From Congeria kusceri (taxonomy: Eukaryota; Mollusca; Bivalvia; Myida; Dreissenidae): a stretch of DNA of 64,000 nt. The stretch covers positions 2,777,001 to 2,841,000 of the forward strand of contig CM051034.1 of assembly GCA_027627225.1 (NCBI GenBank), given 5' to 3'. Shown here in pieces: positions 34,051 to 43,300 of this stretch (position 1 is its first letter; every line of letters starts with the position of its first letter). The position numbers were made by a program, and so were the translations under genes. The notes under the pieces were generated by a model. That model made no database searches and was not told where the DNA came from. It saw only the letters and a list, made by a program, of their open reading frames with translations.

Positions 34051-34555
34051 CCGGACAAGACAGAAATATTTTTTATTGATGCAAACGAGAGGTTTTTGGC
34101 AGAAAATCGTCCATTTTTACGCCATACGGTGTTACTTAATGCCAACAGGTCGAACACGCTGTATGCCGGTCGCATTGTTCTTGCTGACCTTGACCTTGAA
34201 GAAGTGTTTACTCCATACCCTCGTTTTAACACGCTTGGAAACGCTTCTTTCTTTTTGAATAATTTAAAGTTGTCCTCGTATACACTGGACAATTACACGA
34301 CAAAACGTTATAGAACCATAGAAGCGTTTGATGTGCAATTTGAGTTCTCCTCTGAACTACAGGGTAACATGACCCTGGATTTCATTGCCAAGAACGCCGA
34401 TGACAGCTATTCGCCTGGTGTTACTATTGAAGTATATGTGATGGAGAATCCGTGCATTCATGGACGATGTCACCATACAAAACTGGGATATGAAGCGTGT
34501 GAAGATTCGGCGAGATCGCTGTCGTTTAGCGGATTTGAATGCATCTGTGAGCCAG
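34051..34555 (+). pseudogene. Cadherin-like exon, right part, into first EGF-like module
   Basis: Coding resumes in the same frame as before the retroelement: KTEIFFIDANERFLAENRPF, then NTLYAGRIVLADLDLEEVFT and FQFEFSSELQG-type strands. It ends ENPCIHGRCHHTKLGYEACE and FSGFECICEPG before GTGAGA, an EGF-like Cys pattern (C-x4-C ... C-x-C). The exact frame match across the insertion shows the target was a functional exon before the event. Confidence 0.65.
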
Positions 34556-34750
34556 GTGAGAATTTCTAGTCAGTAAAATCTACGGTAAAAATAAAAAATG
34601 GTCGTCAATGCTTTAAATTGTATTGTTTTAACATTAATCCTTAGTCGTGGACAGTGCGAATGATTAGCATAGTAACTTCTGCTAAATGATGTTTTCCAAA
34701 TTAAGAATAATACAAAATATTTCACAGTGTGACGTTTAATTATCAAACAG

Positions 34751-34966
34751 GTTATATTGGAGACTGGTGTCAAATAGAAATCGACGAGTGTCAGTCCAGC
34801 CCGTGTTCCAGCATGTACGACTGTGAGGACCTGGTCAACGACTACCAGTGCAACATCAACATCCCCAAACTTCTGTCTTTGTTTGCTGTTTAGTTGCGCT
34901 GATAACCCTCGTCAAGACGCGCAGGAGGCTAGTTAACAGTTTGAACATCGCAGTTTCTAGGGTCAT
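34751..34966 (+). pseudogene. EGF-like module and probable membrane span, frameshifted
   Basis: The acceptor AAACAG joins in phase to give [37 protein letters not shown]. It then meets TAG at 34891. Shifting one base near 34870 gives [20 protein letters not shown], a short hydrophobic span followed by RRR, as expected for a type I membrane anchor. The 'IDEC-SSPC' run fits the start of an EGF domain. Either a 1-base indel has broken the gene here or the sequence has an error. The donor is GTAAGG at 34967 or a weaker site just before it. Confidence 0.55.
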
Positions 34967-35514
34967 GTAAGGGTCCTGTTTTTTTTGTGTCAATCACAGT
35001 TGTTTTTATTGTGCAATGCTTGTACATATATTTATAACCATACAAAACCTGTTGTTATTTGCTAGTGTATATTTGTGGAATTTAGTTTCGTCGTAAATAC
35101 ATTTATTTCGAATCAGACTTGCGCCCAGTATGCCTCAATGATACAGCAATACATTTTGTCAGGTTTTGTTTAGAATTGGTGTATGGAACATGGAAACTTC
35201 GTAAATACATTATAAGACGTGTGGGACTTGTTAAGTATCCAATCGTACAATTCTTTTTTTTGAATGGTGTAAATGTTATACATGTAAATAAACTATAGAC
35301 ATTAATTAATACATGCTGTGTAGATTTTATATCAAGTTTCTAACATTCAAAAACTAACGATGAATTGTCTAATGTTAAAAATCTATAAGTACATTCATTC
35401 ATTTCATAGTTTTACTAATGCCTGCTTAATTTGAGATTCAGGTGATACGTACGATGTCTTTTTAGTTAAGTATTATCAGTTAGAAAATTGTTATATTTAA
35501 AAAGTTATATGCAG

Positions 35515-35897
35515 CTTGTTGCAACCAGAGATCATATTCAAGCCAAAGAGAATCTTAAGGAGCAAGAAAAAGAGGACCAGCAAGATTGGTTATGTAACCC
35601 AACTTACCAAGACCCTTGGATTGAAAACCCAACCTATCAAGACCCATGTGCGGCACCCAACCTACGAAGATCCTTGGTGCGACAACCCAACATATAAGGA
35701 ACCTTGGTGCGACAACCCAACTTACGAAGATCCTTGGTGCGACAAACTAACCTTCGAAGATTCTTGGTGCGACAATCCAACATCTGAGGACCCTTGGATC
35801 GATAACCCAGCATACCAAGGTCGAAACAACTCGCACGCGCACGCGGCGGGCAAGGCACTTCGACGGCAGTACGACTCTAGCGTTACAACGTCAGAAG
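35515..35897 (+). pseudogene. Cytoplasmic tail exon with tandem NPxY motifs, frameshifted
   Basis: After TATGCAG the exon reads VATRDHIQAKENLKEQEKED, then a 10-residue (30-bp) repeat: CNPTYQDPWI, ENPTYQDP, then after a frame change near 35650 HPTYEDPWC, DNPTYKEPWC, DNPTYEDPWC, DKLTFEDSWC, DNPTSEDPWI, DNPAYQG. Five intact NPxY motifs are seen plus degenerate copies. NPxY binds PTB-domain adaptors (Dab/ARH/Numb/Shc classes) and is the LDL-receptor-family internalisation signal. At the break, two bases are missing relative to the repeat consensus (TGTGCGGCACCC). The exon ends SVTTSEG-like at GTAATG. Confidence 0.65.
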
Positions 35898-36012
35898 GTA
35901 ATGTATTATCAACGTCAACGAGTTAAGATACTTAAAGAAAATTTGACCAAATCACCGGTTTATTGTTACAAAATAAATAGTTTTTAATGTGTATTTGAAC
36001 AACTCATTTTAG

Positions 36013-36161
36013 CGGATGCAGAGACAACACATGCAATCGACGAAGTACAGAAACCTCTTACCAAAGGTGCCGGCACAGGGCTAGTAGAGACCCAGCATTC
36101 CCAGTTGAACGATCAGAGCCATCTGCGACATCAGTCGCGATTTAAAATCTTTAAATCTTAA
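36013..36161 (+). CDS. Last coding exon of the NPxY-tail gene
   Basis: The acceptor CATTTTAG joins in phase to the tail exon: DAETTHAIDEVQKPLTKGAG, TGLVETQHSQLNDQ, ending FKIFKS and TAA at 36159. Hydrophilic, with no known motif apart from SQ/TQ-type and basic residues. Its open frame and exact phase support the tail exon as real coding sequence. Confidence 0.6.
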
Positions 36162-36266
36162 AGTGTTTAATGTAGTAACATTTCAACAACCACACTCCAT
36201 ATGTTTGTCTAATGTGCATACTGCGCTCTGTTTACCAGTAGAATGCAACAAAACATATGAAAAGTC

Positions 36267-36272
36267 AATAAA
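36267..36272 (+). terminator. Polyadenylation signal of the plus-strand gene
   Basis: AATAAA 106 bases after the stop codon, within AAGTCAATAAACATT. The position is normal for a short 3' UTR. Confidence 0.5.
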
Positions 36273-38406
36273 CATTTTCTGGAATGTTCAACATTTACGA
36301 GTAAGGAAATTACGTTTTTTTTTTTTAAATCTGTATGTGCGTTATTAAAGCTTTGTCACATTAAATGTATATATATAATGCAAGGCATTAACATGTATAG
36401 AAAACCTTCAGCAAGTAGACGTTCTATTGCTTCGCGTTAAGTCTGGTTTAAGCCGTTAAGATGTAAATACTTCTTATCATGATTAGTAGATTATATATTG
36501 AAGCAGTTTAGTTACCATGGTATGCATATATATATAAATTCATGATGTAATACAACTTTAAAAGCCAAAATAAAATCGGTATTCCATGAATGAGTACATC
36601 TGGCTTTAATGGAAGATCATGCCAGCGTCTGGATTGTGAACTGTTGTTGATTATATTGAATTCATCAATTATTACTGTTGTTGATTTTGCAATATTAATT
36701 CGATGTCGAAGCATTCGACTATTTTCATCCACAATATAATATTAATCGTACAATCACCTTAAAATCGACGGGCGTCTAGATTTGCAATATAGCCACGAAA
36801 GGGGCAATACTATAACACCCTTTTCTTTATACATATGTTTTATGTATACTCTTAATTAATACATCTGAGTTTACAACAGTGGTAAGTTTACATGTAATAC
36901 TTTGTGCATGTCTTTAAAATATCATAAAATATATCATGGACCGGTCTTTTGGGGGTTAAAGTTTTTGACCAACTAAATTGTTTGCTGTAATTAAATAATT
37001 CAGAGTTTGCGTATCAGGATCAGACTGTTTTCTGCATGTCACCTATGTTTCAAATGTATCATCACGTTTCCTTTAATTTCATTTAATGCAATAAAAGTTG
37101 TTTGTTTATTAGTTATTTAATATGTTTATGATTGTTTTATGTTCATATTATGATTTAAAATAGGATTCCTTTTATGTTTGTTCTGTTATTCCTTAATGCG
37201 CATGTACTTTATTCACTTTTGATCACATCAGTCGAAGTGTGTTTTTATTAATTTATTTTAGAGTCAACAAAAACAATGTTGATCAATATATTATGCAGCA
37301 GTGTATCGCAGACTGAGTGTCAGTGTAAGCCATGTGTGGAAAAAGCTCCGGTCTTGCGCTTAATAAACCTGTGCATAAATCTAATTCTTGTTGTTGGTTT
37401 ACATATGAGTAAGACCTGTCAAATTGATACCGGTCTAACCGGTCAACATGTATCAATTTCGAATCAATACGGCTCAGTTAGTAATGAATGATCTGTAGCT
37501 TCCACTCACTGGCACCTAGCAGTATCAAATAAACATTGGTTTGGTTTTATAAGCGGATATGAACTGTGAATTGTGAAAAGATGTTGACAGATGTTACTAC
37601 ATGTATCACTGAACTATCAGAAGATGCACATTTCATTTTACATTGAGCAATTATTCCTAAAAAATTGGTTTGGGGTAGCTCAAATCACGATCAGGTACAC
37701 GAATACATTTGTACACGTTTCGCACAAAACCCGCATGCATAACTGGCATAATAACATAGGAACAATACTTCCGAGCAAAGTATTAACAACTAAATCGTGA
37801 GAGCTATCAATTAATTTGTATTATTGATAGATGTGAACACCATCGCTTTTAAGAGGCTTAAAAATGAAGTTATTTTATTGAAATTGGATGTAACTTAATT
37901 GTGCGAAATGACCATGTGACGAACAGATCATTTGATATGTAGTTTAATCGGTTACTCCCCTTTTATATAATATCTGATGAATATATTACTTTCCTTTGTT
38001 GCAAGTTTGCCGTTATGGACAAACCAGAAAATACAGAAAGGAGCCTTGTAAAGTGAGCTGTTTTATTATTGATAATATTGTAAGGTAGAAATATCGGTAA
38101 TTTAAGAGCGTTTAATAGTATTACAGTAAATTCAATAAATTGCATGTATAAATTATATTTAAGTGAACCGTTGAAATCGAGCCAATGTATTAATTAAATT
38201 CGTTGCTAAAATACGGAAATCTTCGTACATTTACATTAAGTTCAGTAGTGTTCGAAACGTTGAAAGGCATATAAAAGCGAGTAGATAATGTATAGGTCGG
38301 ATACATTAACCTAACGCTTATATGCTATTTTAGCATAAATTATGCACTCGAATTGTTTCCTATAGTTTAGTTCATTCACCAGTTTTCATGGTATAAACAG
38401 TTTTAG

Positions 38407-38539
38407 CCACAGGGGCATGTCTTTTGACCTTTTAGGGTCACCATGACCTTATAATACCTGTAATTATAGATCTATAATTACAGCTATTATAAGGTCTGGT
38501 CAGGGTCTCCCCAAAAGGTCAAAGGACATGCCCCTGTGG
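38407..38539. mobile_element. 133-bp near-perfect palindrome (MITE-like)
   Basis: CCACAGGGGCATGTCTTTTG at the left is matched by the inverse at the right, with a TATAGATCTATA centre. It would fold into a single long hairpin. Confidence 0.75.
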
Positions 38540-38629
38540 TTTTCGCAGTATGCTTTATGCTTCTAAATGAAGAGGAGCTTTGTTATTGCTACTATTATTT
38601 TTGTTTGTAGTTGTTAATAGTTACAAAAA

Positions 38630-38909
38630 ATGTAATTTCAAATAGTTTTATTATGCTTATTGTATTTTTATCCATTATATTGTGTCAGAGCTATACTCGG
38701 TCGTCCTCACTGGGCATGTTACATTGTTGCTCTAAGTTTTACCTGATGACTTAGTGTACATGTGACAAAAATGTAATTTCAAATAGTTTTATTTTGTTTA
38801 TTTTATTTGTTATTTATTATATTGTGTCAGAGCTATACTCTGTCCTCCTCACTGGATATGTTACATTGTTGCCCTAAGTTTTTCCAGATGACTTAGTGTG
38901 CATGTGACA
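38630..38909. repeat. 139-bp tandem duplication
   Basis: GTAATTTCAAATAGTTTTAT through GACTTAGTGTRCATGTGAC occurs twice in a row with modest divergence. Confidence 0.8.
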
Positions 38910-39552
38910 TGCACTGATTTAAACATAACCACTTAAACTAAAACAGAAACGAGTGAACACATTCTTGACTTTTAAGTGGTTTAATAAGATAAGAAAACAA
39001 TGCAATCAAATCACAAATGAAAACCAGAAAGCCACTAACTACCAGTATCTACGACAGGATGCTAAACCAAGTATATAATAAACGTAACATGCCTCAATGT
39101 TTGATTATATTTGGTTAGCAATGAATCATCTGCATTAAATTGTCTTTCCATAAATAGGCTTTTAATCACATGTTCTGTATGAAAGATACAAAATGGAAAC
39201 AAGGTGCCAAATACAAACTGCTAAACGCACCATCACAATGAACAAATGTACATGATATCTGAAAGATTTTGATTAGCAAATTAAGGAATATACAAATGCA
39301 TATTATCTGCTTTTTTATTGCAATAAACACATTGACAAAAACATACTATATCGTTACATCCACTACAGTCATATTTACCGTATAACAATTTAGCAAAAAT
39401 TTATTTATTTTCATACACTTCTGTTTTAAAATACAGTATTGAAGATATTATTTTGTTATCAGCATTCATAAATAAAAGTAACAAAGTAACGCTTGACTAA
39501 ACGTAAAGACATTGAAAGTTTGATTAAGACTTCGGTAAACAGACATTTGCCC

Positions 39553-40022
39553 CTTGGACATTAGCCCATTCCTCATAAAATGCAAAGGCGGACATAAGCC
39601 CCTTCCATATTTTTCTAGGGCAGACAAAAGCCCCTTCCAGATTTTTCCAGGGCGGATAAAAGCCCATTATCAATTTTTTAAACCCGACATTATCCCCTTT
39701 CAATTAGGACGATATTCCAAACTAAACAATTCAATTATGTCCTTTTTAAAAAAATAAAGGCGCTATACAATTATTTTTATTGTTCGTGTTAATAGCTAAT
39801 AAACTGTTGTGTTTTGTTTAGTTTATTTCATGCAATCGTAACTCTTTCTAAAGTTCAATATACTGACATATTTACATTGCATTGTGTTTATTCTGTATAT
39901 AATTGCGAAGGGGCTGTTGTTCTCCTGACAAAATCTGGACGGGGCTAATGTTCTGCTTGGAAGGGGCTAATGTCCACCTTAGCATTTTTGCAGGAAGGAT
40001 ATTTTCCGAGGGGGTAATGTCC
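39553..40022. mobile_element. Inverted-repeat element next to the minus gene stop
   Basis: The ends read GGACATTAGCCCATTCC and GAGGGGGTAATGTCC, with subterminal AAAGCCCCTTCCA-type repeats inverted on the right as GGAAGGGGCTAATGTCC. It ends about seven bases from the TAG at 40029. Confidence 0.65.
39887..39892 (-). terminator. Candidate polyadenylation signal of the minus-strand gene
   Basis: TTTATT on the plus strand, i.e. AATAAA on the minus strand, about 137 bases past the TAG. It lies inside the palindromic element 39553-40022, as do other nearby candidates at about 39823 and 39773. Confidence 0.4.
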
Positions 40023-40028
40023 TAGAAT

Positions 40029-40301
40029 CTAAGACTTCAGCATCCAGTCCACCTCCCAGTTCCTCATTTGCATATTCATTTCGTTTCTGTCCTTGCTGCG
40101 TTCTATGCTCCGCTTCTTCCGGTCCATTGGGATCTTAGTCATAGTGTAGGGCGTGGTCACGAGTCGGCTCCACGAAGGACACACCCCCGACACCCATTGC
40201 TCCACCTTCCTTTGCAACGTAATGATGACGTCATCTTCGTCTGTTTCCGAATCGATGTGGAAAGTAACCAGCGACACGTTTTTGTTGTACATCAAAAGAA
40301 T
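40029..40301 (-). CDS. Last exon 19 with RKKR site and TAG
   Basis: After CTTTCAG it reads ILLMYNKNVSLVTFHIDSET, LQRKVEQWVSGVCPSWSRL, PMDRKKRSIERSKDRNEMNM, ending VDWMLKS and TAG at 40031-40029. RKKR|S near the end would release a ~27-residue basic tail if cut (inference). No hydrophobic anchor follows. Confidence 0.75.
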   Translation of the reverse strand: MLLMYNKNVSLVTFHIDSETDEDDVIITLQRKVEQWVSGVCPSWSRLVTTPYTMTKIPMDRKKRSIERSKDRNEMNMQMRNWEVDWMLKS

Positions 40302-43300
40302 CTGAAAGAAGTGCCACGAAGCAAACATTGAGTTTCAGCATCATTTTGCTGCTGTTCCAAAAAGCAAATTTGTATTTAAAAAAAACGCTGTCAAATGCCC
40401 CGACTACTTAATGCAGACGCTGATAGGCCAGACATACTAAAATGCACAGTGATTTGTTTTACAATCGCTGTGAACGACATAAAAGCTGTTTACCCTTTAA
40501 AAAACACGAAAGCTACAAATGTACATAACTTTTCAACTTGGACTTGTCTATTCAACATGTTGATTACCACGCATTACAAGTAAACCATGAGTGATATTTC
40601 TTAGTGAGAGGAATAGATGTTGATGAATTAAATCTGGTACTGGGTCAGATGGTGACTCAAAGAAGCACAACAAAAGCAAGACAACTCTACATTTATTTGA
40701 ATGGAATTTCTAACCGACTTAACGTCCTTAGCCGTCTTTAAGTAGCACCACACAAAGACGACACATCTAAAATTACGTGTACCTGAATGGCATTTCTAAG
40801 CGAGTAAACATCCTTGGCCGACCCCAGGAAGCACTTCTTAAGGACGACATCTCTACACATTACCTGAATGGTATTTCCTAAGCATGTTAATGTCCTTGGC
40901 TGACTCCGTTAAGCTCTGAACAAGAAAGACAACTATAGACTTACCTGAATGGTATTTCTAAGGTAGTTAACCCACTCGATGGACTTTAAGTAGCATTACA
41001 AAAGGACGAAAACTCTTCACTTTACCAGAATGGTATTTCAAACCGAGTTGACGTCTTTGGCGGACTCTAAGCAGCACTAAAAGGACGACAACTCTAGACT
41101 TACCTGACCGGTTTTTCTAAGGGTGTGAACGTTCTTGAGAAACTCAATTGTCACTACACTACACTACACTACAAAAGGACGTTAATTCTAGACATACCTG
41201 AATGGTATTTCTAAGCGAGTTAATGTCATTGGCTTACTCCATGTAGCACGACAAAAGGAAGAAAACTCTTCACTTACCTGAATGGTATTTCTAAGGGAGT
41301 TAACTCCATGTAGCACGACGAAAGGAAGACAACTCTTCACTTACCTGAATTGTATTTCTAAGGGAGTTAACGTCCTTGGCGGACTCTAGATAGACGTCCA
41401 CGTTTCCCACAGCTCTCCAGGCCAGCTCCTGTTCCACTATTTCCAGCAGGGGGCTGGGATTGTCTGCCCCTCCGAAGATCAACTCGTCTACGTTGTCGTG
41501 CTTGTACGTGGCGGTCGTGAGCGGCACTGGGAAACATTGAAATAGTTCATTGAGTCATTTTGTCAGTAATAAAGAAAACATCAAATATACGCTTATGCAC
41601 CAATGTACTTATTCCCATTCCCAAGACTTACAAGGAAGTTCGTCATCTGAAGCGTTTGGTTTGTAAACGTTTCGACTATTGTTAGGTTTGCTTATTTGAT
41701 TCCAGGCTGGGTTTGAATTGCACTCTTATTCCCAAATGGAAGGTCTCTGGCTCTTTAAATTTGGTTCAAGTCAGGACATTAAGCAATGCCACTCCGGATT
41801 TGGGGAAACCTTTAGATTTACAACAGTTGCAGAGTCGACTGTCTCTAGATGATCTGAGGTGCAACAATTGTGTAAAGAGTGAGGTAATAATTCAACACCT
41901 CCCTTACGTTGTCAAGATCCGATTGTTATTTTTAACACGTTAATTTAAAACTGCTATTATTGGCGCTGACGCAAAATTATTCAGAATCCCCCACCGCACT
42001 TCTCCCTCCGCCAGCAAGATTTTGAAGAATATTTCTATAGATCGGTGACAAAAATGGAATCAAACTTACACAGCAGCGCATAGATCTGTGTGTTCTCCAC
42101 GCAGACCCTGCCGTCGTGGCAGGCCAGCGAGTGGACACTGGACTGGTGATTGTCCGTGTTGAAGATGGACACCTTGTCCAATAGCGGCTGGAACGGGACG
42201 CTAGCCCGAGCCAGGTACTTGAGGATCATCTTTGTGCACTTTACCACCTTCTCCTTCCACACGCTTCCTGTAAAACGAAACACACGATACACGAACATTA
42301 TACATGCTATGTTTTCTTCTACTGAAAGTTATATAAAAAAATAAAACCAACAACAACAACAACAAATGCAAAACCGTTCGTTTCAAGCGAAAAGCATCGT
42401 ATCAAAGATAAAATGCACATTTGTCTCTATGTCATCCGTTAGGGACATAATGAGTAAGCGTTCATATTTACACATTTAATAAATATTTCTGGCAAAGCTC
42501 TTTATCAGTATAATTAAAAACACAGTATTAACGTCATTCAAAACAAATATCACGGATGTGACGTCAACACCGAGGTCATACAACGCATAAAGATACAATA
42601 CACCGTATGATATCGTAAGGCTGTGTTTCTATGTATGTATATTCGGCCAAACAAACTCGCGTGGCACCCTTGTTGCTTTTTACCCGTTTTTAAATAGGGC
42701 AACATGAATGTCTCGAGTGCTCAAATATCTACACGTGTACACGAAAGTTCTCGTAATTAGCAATTAGAATTCCGTCTCCGCGGACCATTATGCCCTATAT
42801 AAATTGATAATGAAGGTTCACGAATTTAGACCCATTATCACGCGCGTTTATTCGCAAACGCATGCTCACATAAGCAGATTTCTTACCAGCGCTTGGGCAG
42901 CCACCGCAAGTATCAACGACGCACGCCTCGATCTCCGGCATGATGTCAGCTCGCGAAAGTTTGCCGGTGCCGGCGGCTGACGTTAGACGCCGTTGGAGAA
43001 TGACGCTAACGTTGTAACGCGACTCGTGTGTCTCCACGCAGAAAGTATTGTCTGTTTTCCAGCAGTGTCTGGGGATGTAATGATAGACGTTTGGGGTTAT
43101 TAAACGTTTCATCTTAGATTTATTTCTCTTGATGAACACTTATAATTTGTTACTGTACCGAATGAGTTTCTAATTCGAACCAGTGTTTTTTTTAGGGCCA
43201 ATTTGGGGCCGAAATGCGGCCCCATTCCCCTGCTTAAAATGTATATATTTTTCCCGTATGTTAACCTTAAAATTCTTCTCAAAATGTAAGCTTTATTTTG

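Larger units (their letters stand above)
1761..36161 (+). pseudogene. Decayed giant gene: lipid-transfer-like ectodomain, EGF, membrane span, NPxY tail
   Basis: About 45 exons on one strand read as one polypeptide architecture: LLTP N-terminal-like helical module, long helical/beta stretch, KKKR site, PAN-like module, D-T/S-T/S-P-P beta-sandwich repeats, cadherin-like segment, EGF-like modules, hydrophobic span with RRR stop-transfer, NPxY-rich tail. Many junctions have GT-AG sites and matching phases. Against an intact gene: in-frame stops at 12243, 13879, 26349, 28121, 31387 and 31712; frameshifts near 18.6, 21.43, 27.6, 29.5, 34.9 and 35.65 kb; and an LTR element inside a coding exon at 32623. 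An internal exon block (6.4-12.7 kb) is repeated at 21.0-26.9 kb. A sequencing-error explanation fits some frameshifts but not the retroelement. Two neighbouring paralogues fused by unequal exchange is an alternative reading. The ancestral product would be a large type I membrane protein; its function is inferred only from domain types. Confidence 0.6.
36273..39552. other. Convergent intergenic region, no gene seen
   Basis: AT-rich sequence between the 3' ends of two convergent genes. It holds a 133-bp palindrome (38407-38539), a 139-bp duplication (38630-38909) and no open frame with coding character. I see nothing else I can name. Confidence 0.6.
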
